Below, piece by piece: positions 9,388 to 20,128 of a stretch of DNA of 64,000 nucleotides (the stretch's first letter is position 1; every line of letters starts with the position of its first letter). Both the position numbers and the translations under genes were made by a program. The stretch lies in assembly GCF_019061145.1 (NCBI RefSeq), contig NZ_JAHQZS010000006.1, positions 157,545-221,544 on the forward strand, written 5' to 3'. The notes beneath the pieces were generated by a model. It was given only the letters and a program-made list of their open reading frames with translations. It was not told the origin of the DNA and did not search any database. This DNA is from Anianabacter salinae (GTDB taxonomy: Bacteria; Pseudomonadota; Alphaproteobacteria; Rhodobacterales; Rhodobacteraceae).

Positions 9388-10920
9388 ATGGATGGATCTG
9401 AAGGGGCACGAGGCCCGTTCGAAACGCCCCTGTTCCAGGACCCCGAAGCGCAGGCGCTGCGCCGGGTTGGGGTCGTGGACGTCGGTTCGAACTCGATTCG
9501 GATGGTGGTGTTTGACGGTGCCGCCCGCTCTCCGGCCTACTTCTACAACGAAAAGGTGATGGCGGGCCTGGGCGCCGGACTGCCCGAAACAGGGCGGCTG
9601 AACCCCGAGGGGCGCAAGCGCGCGCTCGCCGCGCTCCGGCGGTTTCAGTTGTTGTCCGAAGGCATGGGCGTCGCGCCGCTGACCGTCGTGGCGACCGCCG
9701 CCGTGCGCGAGGCCGAGGATGGCCCCGATTTCATCGAAGAGGTCGAGCGCGAGACGGGCCTCAAGCTTTTCGTGATCGACGGCGATGAAGAGGCACGGCT
9801 TTCGGCGCAGGGCGTTCTTCTGGGCTGGCCCGAGGCCAGCGGCGTCGTCTGCGACATCGGCGGCTCGTCGATGGAACTGGCGCGAATCGATTCGGGCCGG
9901 GTGGGCGAGCGCGTCACCTCACCGCTAGGCCCGCTGCGCCTGCAAGGGATCGAGGGCGGCAGAAAAGGTCGCCGCGCCCATATCCGCAAGATCGTCGATG
10001 ATCTTGTAACCCGGATCGGTGCCCGGCCCAAACATCTGTATCTGGTCGGCGGCTCTTGGCGGGCCATTGCGCGGCTCGACATGGAACGGCGCGGCTATCC
10101 GCTGCAAGTGCTTCACGAATACGAGATGTCGCGCAAGGACGTCGCCGCGACGATCGACTGGATCGAGGACGCCCGGGTCGAGGACCTGCGCGCCGCCACC
10201 GGCATCGGCGAAGCGAGGATGGCGCTGGTTCCGCTGGCCTCCGAAGTGCTGGGCGAGGTCGTCCGGCGGCTCAAGCCCGCGACGATCTTCGTCTCGTCCT
10301 ACGGCATCCGCGAGGGGCTGCTGTACGAGCAGATGCCCGACGCCCTGCGCGCCCGCGATCCGCTGATCGAAGCGGCCCGGTTCGCCGAACACAAGGATGC
10401 GCGCCAGCCCGGCTTTGGCCGGTCGTTGTTCAAGTTCATCTTTCCGCTGTTCCGGGCGATGCGCCCCGATCGCAAGCGGATCATCCGCGCCGCCTGCCTG
10501 CTGCACGATGTCAGCTGGCGGGCGCACCCCGACTACCGGCACGAGGCGTGTTTCGACAACGTCACCCGCGCGAACCTTGGCGGGCTTACCCATGAAGAAC
10601 GTGTGTTCCTTGGCCTCGCGCTGCTGCACCGCTACAAGAACAGCCGCTCTGAAAGCCGTCTCTTGCCGATGCTAGGGCTGTTGACGGACGAAGCGATCCG
10701 GGATGCCGAGATCCTTGGCAAGGCGATGCGGTTCGGCGCGATGATCTATGCCGACGCGCCCGAGGAAATGGGCACGCTGGACTGGTTTCCGAAAAAGAAG
10801 GTCCTGCGCCTGAACCTGACGCGCAGGGCCGAAGGGCTGTTCGGCGAAGTGGCCGAGGCGCGCCTGAAATCGCTCGCCTCGGCGCTGAACGCCCAGACCG
10901 AGGTGCGCAGGCTGCGCTAA
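9388..10920 (+). CDS. ppx: Exopolyphosphatase (Ppx/GppA family)
   Basis: Hydrolyses terminal phosphate from polyphosphate and/or pppGpp. The ASKHA-fold N-terminal half shows VGVVDVGSNSIRMVVFDG and CDIGGSSMELARI, which form the phosphate-binding loops. The C-terminal third carries an HD-like helical region (ACLLHDVSW). At 510 residues it matches the longer alphaproteobacterial form. The ATG at MDGSEGARG has GGAAGGG eight bases upstream; a TTG further up overlaps the ppk1 stop and is less likely. The 3 prime end overlaps a convergent minus-strand gene by four bases. Confidence 0.94.
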   Translation: MDGSEGARGPFETPLFQDPEAQALRRVGVVDVGSNSIRMVVFDGAARSPAYFYNEKVMAGLGAGLPETGRLNPEGRKRALAALRRFQLLSEGMGVAPLTVVATAAVREAEDGPDFIEEVERETGLKLFVIDGDEEARLSAQGVLLGWPEASGVVCDIGGSSMELARIDSGRVGERVTSPLGPLRLQGIEGGRKGRRAHIRKIVDDLVTRIGARPKHLYLVGGSWRAIARLDMERRGYPLQVLHEYEMSRKDVAATIDWIEDARVEDLRAATGIGEARMALVPLASEVLGEVVRRLKPATIFVSSYGIREGLLYEQMPDALRARDPLIEAARFAEHKDARQPGFGRSLFKFIFPLFRAMRPDRKRIIRAACLLHDVSWRAHPDYRHEACFDNVTRANLGGLTHEERVFLGLALLHRYKNSRSESRLLPMLGLLTDEAIRDAEILGKAMRFGAMIYADAPEEMGTLDWFPKKKVLRLNLTRRAEGLFGEVAEARLKSLASALNAQTEVRRLR

Positions 10921-11228
10921 AGCTCGATCTCTCCGCCGTCTCCGACCTCGGGCTCCAGCGGCGTCTTGCGGCGAATGATGATGTCGCCGTTCGGCAACAT
11001 CTCGGGCGGATGATAGGCGTTCAGGTCCTTCACCATGCCTTCAAGCTCGCGCAGCGCGGGTTCCATCTCGTCCATCAGACCGCGCAGCAACAGCCGCGTG
11101 CCTTCGGACAACAGGTCGAGTCCCTCGGACAGTTCCCCATCCGTGTCAGGCGCCGGATCGGCCTCTTGGGCAGGGACCGGAAGCGCCGCAAGCGACAGCA
11201 CGAGAAGGGTCGGAACGATGCGTTTCAT
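10917..11228 (-). CDS. Small exported protein of unknown function
   Basis: A 103-residue protein with a clear signal peptide (MKRIVPTLLVLSLAALPVPAQ), then an acidic stretch and an amphipathic helix region (EGLDLLSEGTRLLLRGLMDEMEPAL), ending in an Ile/Glu-rich tail (DGDIIIRRKT-like segment). I do not recognise a domain with a known activity. Similar short exported proteins occur widely in Rhodobacterales and are often automatically named AAA+ family ATPase without support; no Walker motif is present here. It is the last gene of a five-gene minus-strand run and overlaps the end of ppx tail to tail. Confidence 0.75.
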   Translation of the reverse strand: MKRIVPTLLVLSLAALPVPAQEADPAPDTDGELSEGLDLLSEGTRLLLRGLMDEMEPALRELEGMVKDLNAYHPPEMLPNGDIIIRRKTPLEPEVGDGGEIEL

Positions 11229-11264
11229 GGGACCAATATAGGGCACGCCGACCCGTCTGATAAG

Positions 11265-12290
11265 TCACAGTTCGATGTCGAGGGTGACCGGGAAATGATC
11301 CGACGCGGTCAGAAGGGCCTCGCGCAGCTCCGGCGTGGCCCAGCAGACCGGATCGTCGAAGGGATGCCAGATGCGCCAGTCTGGCGCGCGCGCCCGCAGG
11401 TCCGGCGATACCATGATGTAATCGAGCAGCGCCTGAAGATACCGCTTCTGGTCGCGCAGGTAGAACCGCGCCGTCGTCGGCTGGGCGCCGATCCGCTGCG
11501 CCAGCGCCTGCCGTGCGTGCGGATCATACAGCGGCGCCCCGTCTCCGTCGCCCAGCACGATCTCGACGCCGGATCGGCCGAACAGGCGCTCGTATTCGTC
11601 AAGTCCGGGGCCATCGTTGAAGTCGCCCAGAACGATCAGCGGCTCGCCCGCGCTGAGGTGAGTCTCGACCCGCTGGCGCAGCCAGATGCACTGTGCCAGT
11701 TGCTTGCGCCGGTTGGCGATCGAGATCGCCATCACGTCCTGCGGGGTCACCGCGCCGTGCGGCGCCTTGGATTTCGCGTGCACGCCGATCATGCGGAACG
11801 CCGTGCCCGAGGCAGCGGTGCAGGCCAGTTCCAGCGGCGGCTTGGAGAACACCACCGCCTCGGTGCTGGCGTCGATATCAAGGTCGATGCGAAACGCCCC
11901 GTCGAATCGCGGCGCATCGGTCGATCCATGCTTTCCGGTCGGCGCACCCTTGGGATCATGCACCGGCGTCAGCGCATCCGGGTCATAGAGCAGCGCGATT
12001 TCCTGCTGGGTGTCGTTGGCAAAACCGGTGATCGCGCGGCGGCAGCGCAACTCGAACCGGGCGGCAAAGCGTTCGAGGGCGCGCACGGTGCTGCGGCGAC
12101 CGCTGGTGTCCGGCGCCTCGATCACCATCACCGCGTCGGCGTCCATCGCAGTGAACACGATGCCCAGAGCCGTCAGTTGATCCGCGCGCGTGACGTCGTA
12201 GCGCGCCGACCAGCCGCCATCTTCCAGAAGCTGATCGTCGCGGTCGAACAGTTCCGAGAACCATTCGACGTTGTAGGTGGCGATCCGCAT
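11265..12290 (-). CDS. Endonuclease/exonuclease/phosphatase family hydrolase
   Basis: A 341-residue protein of the EEP (DNase I-like) fold, a metal-dependent phosphodiesterase family acting on nucleic acids or phospholipids. Catalytic landmarks are RIATYNVEWFS at the N terminus, VMVIEAPD (metal-binding Glu), VLGDFND (Asp-x-Asn) in the middle, and SDHFPV near the C terminus (Asp-His). No signal peptide is seen, so a cytosolic location is likely. The substrate is not predictable. Its ATG overlaps the stop of the upstream TerB/J-domain gene (ATGA). Confidence 0.85.
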   Translation of the reverse strand: MRIATYNVEWFSELFDRDDQLLEDGGWSARYDVTRADQLTALGIVFTAMDADAVMVIEAPDTSGRRSTVRALERFAARFELRCRRAITGFANDTQQEIALLYDPDALTPVHDPKGAPTGKHGSTDAPRFDGAFRIDLDIDASTEAVVFSKPPLELACTAASGTAFRMIGVHAKSKAPHGAVTPQDVMAISIANRRKQLAQCIWLRQRVETHLSAGEPLIVLGDFNDGPGLDEYERLFGRSGVEIVLGDGDGAPLYDPHARQALAQRIGAQPTTARFYLRDQKRYLQALLDYIMVSPDLRARAPDWRIWHPFDDPVCWATPELREALLTASDHFPVTLDIEL

Positions 12291-12973
12291 CAGGGTGCCC
12301 GGCCGGCCGAGATCTCTTCCCAGGCGCTGTTGATCTGGACCAGCCGTTTCTCGGCCATCTTGATCGCCTCTTCGGGCAGCCCCCGCGCCATCAAGCCGTC
12401 AGGATGGGTTTCGCGCACCTCGCGGCGCCAGACTGCGCGGATGTCGTCCATCGGCATGTCGGGTGTCACGCCAAGCACCTCGTAGGGGTCGGGCGCGCAA
12501 TCCTGCACAAAGCGGGCGCGCAGGCGGCGAAAGACGCGGTCCTCCAGCCCGAAAATGCGCGCGACCTCTTCCAGAAAGGCGTTTTCGCTGGCGTGATACT
12601 CGCCGTCGGCCAGCGCGATGTGGAACAGCCCCTCCATCAGGTCGCACAGCAGCTCCGGATGATCGCCGAACAGATCGCGGATGCGGCGGGCATAGACGTC
12701 GAACCCCGCCACATCGGTGCGGGCAAGGTTGAACACCCGCGCCGCCTGCGCCTCGTCGCGTGCCGAGATATGGAACACCTCGCGGAACGCGGCGACTTCG
12801 TTGCGGGTCACGAGGCCATCGGCCTTGGCCATCTTCGCCCCAAGCCCGATCACCGCGATGGTAAAGGCGACAGAACGGTCGGGGGACGCGGGCCGACGCT
12901 CGAACAGCGCGGACAGGCCCTCGCCCTTGGCAAGGGCCGAAATGGCGTCGGCGATGCGGGTCCAGATCGACAT
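12290..12973 (-). CDS. TerB-like/J-domain protein (DjlA family)
   Basis: A 227-residue cytosolic co-chaperone-like protein. The N-terminal two thirds are TerB-like helices, with acidic residues in AKMAKADGLVTRNEV and HIALADGEYHASEN. The C-terminal ~60 residues are a J domain: DPYEVLGVTPDMPMDDIRAVW, with the Hsp70-activating HPD motif in REVRETHPDGL. Unlike E. coli DjlA it lacks an N-terminal membrane segment. The J domain predicts interaction with DnaK. The gene lies nine bases after the GNAT gene and overlaps the EEP hydrolase start. Confidence 0.9.
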   Translation of the reverse strand: MSIWTRIADAISALAKGEGLSALFERRPASPDRSVAFTIAVIGLGAKMAKADGLVTRNEVAAFREVFHISARDEAQAARVFNLARTDVAGFDVYARRIRDLFGDHPELLCDLMEGLFHIALADGEYHASENAFLEEVARIFGLEDRVFRRLRARFVQDCAPDPYEVLGVTPDMPMDDIRAVWRREVRETHPDGLMARGLPEEAIKMAEKRLVQINSAWEEISAGRAP

Positions 12974-12982
12974 GGCGACCTG

Positions 12983-13495
12983 TTAGCGCGTCTCGCCCGC
13001 GATGTCAGCGACGAGTCGCTTCTGCATGAGGTGAAGATCGAGCCATTGCCCGAATTTCCAGCCGACTTCGGGCAATGTGGCAACATCCTTGAACCCGACC
13101 GCGGCGTGAAAGGCACGGCCTGACGGGTTGCCGGAACTGACGCCTGCGAAGATCGAATGCCCTCCGGCCGCGGCCGCGTGGCGCTCGACCGCATCCATCA
13201 GGGCACGCCCCACTCCGCGCCCCCGCCCCTGCGGCCCGATCAGGATCGAATGCTCGAAGGTGTGGGCATAGCCGATCCCTGCGCGGAACTGGCCGTAGGT
13301 GGCGAAGCCGACGATGGCGCCATCGGCTTCCGCCACAAAGAACCCGTGCCCCAGATCTGCCTTCACCGACAACAGTGACACGATCTCCTCTTCGGACTTC
13401 TCGGCAGAGTTGAAGGTGACAAGGCTGTCGCGGATGAACGGGTTCCAGATCGAGGCGATCGAACCTGCGTCTCCGGCGCGGGCGGCGCGGATCAT
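12983..13495 (-). CDS. GNAT N-acetyltransferase (phosphinothricin acetyltransferase-like)
   Basis: A 170-residue acetyl-CoA-dependent N-acetyltransferase. The start MIRAARAGDAGSIASIWN and the IRDSLVTFNS segment resemble the Bar/Pat branch. The acetyl-CoA pyrophosphate-binding loop is GPQGRGRGVGRALM, and motif GVSSGNPSGRAFHAAVGF follows. The ATG is chosen where it overlaps the stop of the upstream VOC gene (ATGA); a longer frame reads into that gene. The natural substrate is unknown, as Bar-like enzymes in bacteria often act on methionine sulfone/sulfoximine or other small amines. Confidence 0.86.
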   Translation of the reverse strand: MIRAARAGDAGSIASIWNPFIRDSLVTFNSAEKSEEEIVSLLSVKADLGHGFFVAEADGAIVGFATYGQFRAGIGYAHTFEHSILIGPQGRGRGVGRALMDAVERHAAAAGGHSIFAGVSSGNPSGRAFHAAVGFKDVATLPEVGWKFGQWLDLHLMQKRLVADIAGETR

Positions 13496-14106
13496 CCCGT
13501 GATCTCGCGCCTGCCGTGGGGCGTGCCGATCTCGGCCCGGAAGGCGCGCGGACCTTGTGACACGGTGACCGCCACCGGCAGACCAAGCGGCGCCAGGGCT
13601 GCGCGCAGAGCTTCGGCTTCGGGGTGGATGACCTCCAGCGCGCGCAGACGGCAACCGCTGTCTTCCAGCCGGTCCGTCGGATGCGGCCCCTGCCATTCGA
13701 TCAACGCCGGAAAGGCCGCATCGAACGGCAGCCGCCCGTCCTGCGGCACCGCCATAAGCCAGCGCAGATCGCCGCGCGTCACCGCCAGCGGTGCCCCCGC
13801 ATCGACGTCGAGAGCGTCAAGCGACGCGACAAGATCATCGGTGCGCACGATCCAGTTGGTCAGCCTTGGCGTGCCGGTAAAGCGATCAAGGTCGAACCAG
13901 CGCGGATGATCCGGTCCCGGCGCGTCCGGGTCGATGGCGATGATCTCGAGATAGGTCGGCCCCATCCCCAGAAGACGGTTGTGCGTGCCCATGACCGGAT
14001 GGCGCCCGCCGGGTCCAAGCGCCACGCCAAGCGCGTCCTCGACCTGCGACACGCCTTCGGCCAGCGTCGTGGCCGAGATGGCGATGTGATCGAGTTCGGC
14101 CTGCAT
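13492..14106 (-). CDS. VOC family protein (Glyoxalase_3-type domain)
   Basis: A 204-residue protein of the vicinal-oxygen-chelate superfamily. It starts with ELDHIAISATTLAEGVSQVEDALGV and continues with THNRLLGMGPTYLEIIAID, the usual pattern of the glyoxalase-like branch in which the metal or ligand sites are His and Glu. The rest forms a second, more divergent repeat. The substrate is unknown. It overlaps the GNAT gene by four bases, which suggests a coupled pair. It lies 76 bases after scpA on the same strand with no obvious terminator between them. Confidence 0.82.
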   Translation of the reverse strand: MQAELDHIAISATTLAEGVSQVEDALGVALGPGGRHPVMGTHNRLLGMGPTYLEIIAIDPDAPGPDHPRWFDLDRFTGTPRLTNWIVRTDDLVASLDALDVDAGAPLAVTRGDLRWLMAVPQDGRLPFDAAFPALIEWQGPHPTDRLEDSGCRLRALEVIHPEAEALRAALAPLGLPVAVTVSQGPRAFRAEIGTPHGRREITG

Positions 14107-14182
14107 GACCCCTGCGTCTCCCCCGTGCTCCGTCTATGACTGTTGCATCACCCCGCAGGCGAACGCCAGCCCGGCTTGATGG

Positions 14183-16324
<2,142 letters not shown>

Positions 16325-16434
16325 CTCGGTCTCCTTGTGCGATCGGGCCGGTCGCGCCATTGTGCAGGCGCAGACACTTTGTCCCTGTCGTATTGCGCGA
16401 AACACCGCCTATATGCTTGTCGGCAGGAGGCAGC

Positions 16435-16896
16435 ATGAAATCGTTTCTTATTCTTGGCTTCACGGTGTTCTTTGCCACCGTGGCGGCCGCGCAGGGCGCA
16501 GAAGTGGCAGAAGATCCCGACGCGTGGAACATCGGCCCGTTCGAGGCTGGCGAGATCGACCTTGATGATTTCAAGTGGATCGCCCGCCCGGTGGTCGTAT
16601 TCGCCGACACGCCCGCAGACCCGCGGTTCCGCGAGCAGTTGCAGTATCTGGCCGAACGCCCCGAGGCGTTGGTCGACCGCGATGTCGTCATCCTGACCGA
16701 CACCGATCCAGAGGCCCAATCGGCGCTGCGCACACGGCTGCGCCCGCGCGGGTTCTCGCTCGTGGTGCTGGCCAAGGACGGCACGGTCAACCTGCGCAAG
16801 CCGTTTCCGTGGAATGTCCGCGAACTGAGCCGCGCCATCGACAAGATGCCCCTGCGCCAGGAAGAGATGCGCGACGCAAACCGTCCGGGGGGGTAA
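16435..16896 (+). CDS. DUF4174 family exported protein
   Basis: A 153-residue protein with a signal peptide (MKSFLILGFTVFFATVAAAQ) and a DUF4174-like domain with the character of a thioredoxin-fold relative (RPVVVFADTPADPRFREQL, VVLAKDGTVNLRKPFPWN) but no CxxC. It is therefore probably periplasmic and not a redox enzyme. AGGAGG lies five to ten bases before the ATG and decides the start. It is divergent from scpA, and a TATATG-like -10 box lies about 20 bases upstream. Function is unknown. Confidence 0.82.
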   Translation: MKSFLILGFTVFFATVAAAQGAEVAEDPDAWNIGPFEAGEIDLDDFKWIARPVVVFADTPADPRFREQLQYLAERPEALVDRDVVILTDTDPEAQSALRTRLRPRGFSLVVLAKDGTVNLRKPFPWNVRELSRAIDKMPLRQEEMRDANRPGG

Positions 16897-16902
16897 CGCC
16901 GA

Positions 16903-16931
16903 TTGAAGCCTTGCATGCAAAACGCTATATG
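16903..16931 (+). promoter_or_regulatory. Strong-looking sigma70-type promoter upstream of a 20-codon ORF
   Basis: TTGAAG, 17 bases, TATATG. This lies just after the DUF4174 stop, in a short stretch more AT-rich than the surroundings. The only reading frame it could serve directly is the short ORF starting at 16959. Confidence 0.5.
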
Positions 16932-16958
16932 AATGACTGAGTTCAGGAGGTTTGAACG

Positions 16959-17021
16959 ATGGCCAACGAGTCCCCGCGTCAGCCGATCAACGGTCGCAAC
17001 GGCCCGCGTCCCGGATATTGA
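16959..17021 (+). CDS. Possible 20-residue microprotein
   Basis: A very short frame starts at an ATG with a perfect AGGAGG eight bases upstream and a promoter-like TTGAAG-N17-TATATG before that. The product begins MANESPRQP and ends GPRPGY; it is hydrophilic and rich in Pro, Arg, Asn and Gly, with no membrane segment. The combination of promoter, RBS and compact frame suggests real expression. It could equally be the surviving 5 prime end of a gene cut off at the junction with the lower-GC minus-strand gene that follows 11 bases later, or a leader peptide. I know no matching family. Confidence 0.4.
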   Translation: MANESPRQPINGRNGPRPGY

Positions 17022-17032
17022 CCGCCTAGACA

Positions 17033-17647
17033 TCATGTCCCGCGCTTTCGCTTGTCGTGGGCATCAATTCGCTTCAACGCATCGTTTCCGAATTCAATCA
17101 GGTTGATCTTGATGCCGATGTAGTCACGATAGAGCGCCGCACGGCGTTCTCGCGTCATCGAAGAGTACCCTTCTCCCCGCATGTCATTTATCATCGCGTC
17201 CATCGCGGACACTTGGCTGTAGTATTTCACAACCGGGTCTATGCTGGCCCTTGGCAAGATATGAAGATCCGACACAACGGCCTTAAAAATGGTGTCGTTC
17301 TTCTCATGAGGGATGAACGGGACAAAGCCCTCATCAAGTTCCATGGAAGCTAGCACAGTCTCTGCATGCTCACGTAGGTCATCGGGCGATCCCAGGTTGT
17401 CCAGATTGTGCATGATTTCGGCATAGAGGGCGCGATGATAGTCACGCAATCTTTCGGAACGGCCAATCTGTTGGCTGATCTCTCGCAAGAGGAAGCCGGC
17501 AAACCAGCCTCCCGCCACTACTAGTCCTGCCAGTCCTGCCTGTTGCACCGGGATTTGCGTCCAGTCAAATGGTCCGAACAGAACGGCCATCACCATCATG
17601 GCAGCGATCACGCATCCGACCAGCCATAAGAGCCCGTAGCGCGTCAT
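17033..17647 (-). CDS. Uncharacterised membrane protein, lower GC than neighbours
   Basis: A 204-residue protein with two N-terminal membrane segments (YGLLWLVGCVIAAMMVMAVLFG and GLAGLVVAGGWFAGFLL). A long soluble part rich in charged residues follows, with a possible helical region YHRALYAEIMHNLDNLG. No known domain is recognised. Base composition is distinctive: two sampled 60-base lines count 50 and 45 percent GC, against about 70 percent for a line inside the adjacent pccA. Codon choice is correspondingly AT-tolerant, a sign of recent acquisition. It starts four bases after the pccA stop on the same strand, so it is probably cotranscribed. Confidence 0.7.
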   Translation of the reverse strand: MTRYGLLWLVGCVIAAMMVMAVLFGPFDWTQIPVQQAGLAGLVVAGGWFAGFLLREISQQIGRSERLRDYHRALYAEIMHNLDNLGSPDDLREHAETVLASMELDEGFVPFIPHEKNDTIFKAVVSDLHILPRASIDPVVKYYSQVSAMDAMINDMRGEGYSSMTRERRAALYRDYIGIKINLIEFGNDALKRIDAHDKRKRGT

Positions 17648-17651
17648 TTCC

Positions 17652-19712
17652 TCACTCGAACTCCATGATGACCTCGTCCACGGCAAGGCTGTCGCCCGCC
17701 GCGGCGTTCACCTTCGACACCACGCACTTGCGTTCGGCGCGAAGGATGTTCTCCATCTTCATCGCCTCGACGGTGCAAAGTGGTTGTCCCTCCTGCACCT
17801 CGTCGCCGACCTCGACGTTGATCTTCACCACCAGACCCGGCATCGGGCACAGCAGCATCCTTGACGTGTCGGGCGCCACTTTCTCGGGCATCAGGCGGGC
17901 AAGCTCGGCCTGGCGCGGGGTGCGGACATGCACCTTGAGGTCAGCGCCGCGCGTGCGCAGGCGGAACCCGCCGGAAATCTTGCCGACCTTCAGCACCAGC
18001 GGCGCACCACCAACGTCCAGCACCGCAAGCTGATCGCCGGGGGTCCAGGCCGCTTCGACCCGCAGCGGCGCGCCATCCTCGAAATGCACGGTTGATCCGC
18101 CCTGATCGGCCTCGACCCGGACGACAAAATCGGCCCCTTGCAAGGTCACGACCCAGTCGTCGCCCACATGCCGTTCGTGGTTGTCCATCCGGCCCGAGAT
18201 ACGGGTGCGCCGGATCTCGGCCACCCGGTTCATCGCGGCGGCGGCGGCGGCGATGCGGCGCAGCGCGTCGCCCGGCAGCGCCACGCCGTTGAACCCGTCC
18301 GGATATTCCTCGGCGATGAAGGCGGTGGTGATATCCCCCGACACGAATTTCGGGTGATCCATCACGGCGGACAGGAACGGCAGGTTGTGGCCGATGCCTT
18401 CCACCTCGAACCGGTCAAGCGCCAGCCGCATCCCTTCGATGGCCGCGCCCCGGTCAGCGCCCCAGGTGCACAGTTTGGCGATCATCGGGTCGTAATACAT
18501 GCTGATCTCGCCGCCCTCGTAGACGCCGGTATCGTTGCGGGTGGCGCTGTCGCCTGACGGCGCGTCCTGCCCGGAGGGTTGCGGCAACCATTTGCCAGCG
18601 GTCTGCATCGGCCCAGCCGCAACCTCGGCAGGCGGGCGGTAGCGCGTCAGCCGTCCGATCGACGGCAGGAAGCCGCGATACGGGTCTTCGGCATAGAGCC
18701 GCGATTCCATTGCCCATCCCGTCAGCGTGACATCATCCTGCGTCATGGGCAGCGTTTCGCCACTGGCGACGCGGATCATCTGTTCGACCAGATCGACGCC
18801 GGTGATCAGTTCCGTCACCGGGTGTTCGACCTGAAGCCGGGTGTTCATTTCGAGGAAGTAGAAGTTGCGGTCACCGTCGACGATGAACTCGACCGTTCCG
18901 GCGCTGGAATAGCCGACTGCCTTGGCCAGCGCGACCGACTGCTCGCCCATCGCGCGGCGGGTTTCGGCATCGAGGAACGGCGACGGCGCCTCTTCGATGA
19001 CCTTCTGGTTCCGGCGCTGGATCGAGCATTCCCGCTCGCCCAGATAGATGCAGTTGCCGTGGTTGTCGGCCAGCACCTGGATTTCGATATGGCGCGGCTG
19101 GGTGACGAATTTCTCGATGAAGATGCGGTCGTCGCCAAAGCTGTTGGCCGCCTCGTTCTTGGACGACTGGAACCCTTCGCGCGCCTCGTCGTCGTCCCAA
19201 GCGATGCGCATGCCCTTGCCGCCGCCACCCGCAGACGCCTTAATCATCACAGGATAGCCGATCTCGGTGGCGATCTTGACCGCCTCGTCGGCGTCCGCGA
19301 TCAGGCCCATGTGGCCGGGCACGGTGGACACGCCCGCCTCCTGCGCCAGCTTTTTCGAGGTGATCTTGTCGCCCATCGCCTCGATCGCCCCGACCGGCGG
19401 GCCGATGAAGGCAACGCCTGCGGCCTCCAGCGCCTGCGCGAATTTCGGGTTCTCGGACAGGAAACCGTAGCCCGGGTGCACCGCCTCGGCGCCGGTGTCG
19501 CGGATCGCCTGCATCACCTTGTCGATGACGATATAGGACTGGTTTGCGGGCGCGGGACCGATGTGCACCGCCTCGTCCGCCATGGCGACGTGCAGCGCGT
19601 TTCGGTCCGCGTCGGAATAGATCGCGACAGTGGCGATCCCCATCTTCTTGGCCGTCTTGATGACGCGGCAGGCGATTTCGCCCCGGTTGGCGATCAGGAT
19701 CTTCTTGAACAC
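17652..19712 (-). CDS. pccA: Propionyl-CoA carboxylase alpha subunit (biotin carboxylase + BCCP)
   Basis: Carboxylates biotin with bicarbonate and ATP and carries it to PccB, yielding methylmalonyl-CoA. The 686-residue chain has a biotin carboxylase domain (MFKKILIANRGEIACRV, ATP-grasp loop KASAGGGGKGMRIAW, EMNTRLQVEHPVTE). A BT linker region follows, then a C-terminal BCCP domain with the biotinylation motif EAMKMEN (biotinyl Lys about residue 652). The start has GGAAGGGACC upstream. Between pccA and pccB lie several small genes and two hairpin terminators, so pccA may need its own promoter in the ~65 bases between its start and the nearest terminator. Confidence 0.97.
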   Translation of the reverse strand: MFKKILIANRGEIACRVIKTAKKMGIATVAIYSDADRNALHVAMADEAVHIGPAPANQSYIVIDKVMQAIRDTGAEAVHPGYGFLSENPKFAQALEAAGVAFIGPPVGAIEAMGDKITSKKLAQEAGVSTVPGHMGLIADADEAVKIATEIGYPVMIKASAGGGGKGMRIAWDDDEAREGFQSSKNEAANSFGDDRIFIEKFVTQPRHIEIQVLADNHGNCIYLGERECSIQRRNQKVIEEAPSPFLDAETRRAMGEQSVALAKAVGYSSAGTVEFIVDGDRNFYFLEMNTRLQVEHPVTELITGVDLVEQMIRVASGETLPMTQDDVTLTGWAMESRLYAEDPYRGFLPSIGRLTRYRPPAEVAAGPMQTAGKWLPQPSGQDAPSGDSATRNDTGVYEGGEISMYYDPMIAKLCTWGADRGAAIEGMRLALDRFEVEGIGHNLPFLSAVMDHPKFVSGDITTAFIAEEYPDGFNGVALPGDALRRIAAAAAAMNRVAEIRRTRISGRMDNHERHVGDDWVVTLQGADFVVRVEADQGGSTVHFEDGAPLRVEAAWTPGDQLAVLDVGGAPLVLKVGKISGGFRLRTRGADLKVHVRTPRQAELARLMPEKVAPDTSRMLLCPMPGLVVKINVEVGDEVQEGQPLCTVEAMKMENILRAERKCVVSKVNAAAGDSLAVDEVIMEFE

Positions 19713-19778
19713 GTCAGGTCCCTTCCGTCAGGCGGGATGCGCGCGGGGCGCCCCCGGTTGTCTTGTCGTTCAAACACG

Positions 19779-19811
19779 AAAAACCCGTCCGGGCGGGGGC
19801 CCGGACGGGTT
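19779..19811 (-). terminator. Intrinsic terminator after the 69-residue lipoprotein gene
   Basis: A perfect 12-base-pair stem (AACCCGTCCGGG with its complement) and a 6-base loop, followed on the minus strand by a run of five Ts. On the plus strand no T run follows, so it acts on minus-strand transcripts before pccA. Confidence 0.85.
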
Positions 19812-19849
19812 GGATTGCGCGTGCCGCAAAAAGCGGCTGCGTCAGACGA

Positions 19850-20059
19850 TCAGTTGCAGCGCGAGGGGTAGGTTTGGCAGTACGCCACGTTGCCTGCTGC
19901 GCCGACGGCTGCGCCGGTGAGCGCGTTGCCGCCCGTGACCGCAGCGACGCCTGCGCCGGCACCCGCGCCAAGAAGGCCTTGCTGGCCAAGGTTCTCACCG
20001 CAGGCCGAAAGAGTGAAAGCGGCACCAAGCGCCGCGACAAGTGCGAATGTCTTAGCCAT
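19850..20059 (-). CDS. Small glycine-zipper lipoprotein
   Basis: A 69-residue lipoprotein. The signal peptide MAKTFALVAALGAAFTLSAC has a lipobox ending LSAC at the Cys. The mature part is a Gly/Ala-rich zipper (GLLGAGAGAGVAAVTGGNAL, then GAAVGAAGNVAY) ending with two Cys (YCQTYPSRCN) that could form a disulfide. Glycine zippers usually insert into or oligomerise at membranes. AGGGAAGA lies upstream of the ATG. The gene is flanked by hairpins on both sides, so it looks like a monocistronic unit inside the propionate locus. Confidence 0.82.
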   Translation of the reverse strand: MAKTFALVAALGAAFTLSACGENLGQQGLLGAGAGAGVAAVTGGNALTGAAVGAAGNVAYCQTYPSRCN

Positions 20060-20128
20060 ATCTGGTCTTCCCTGTATGTCTCTGTGGGCGCTAAACGCCG
20101 CGTGTGCGTTCCCGGTTCCATTCTGTCC

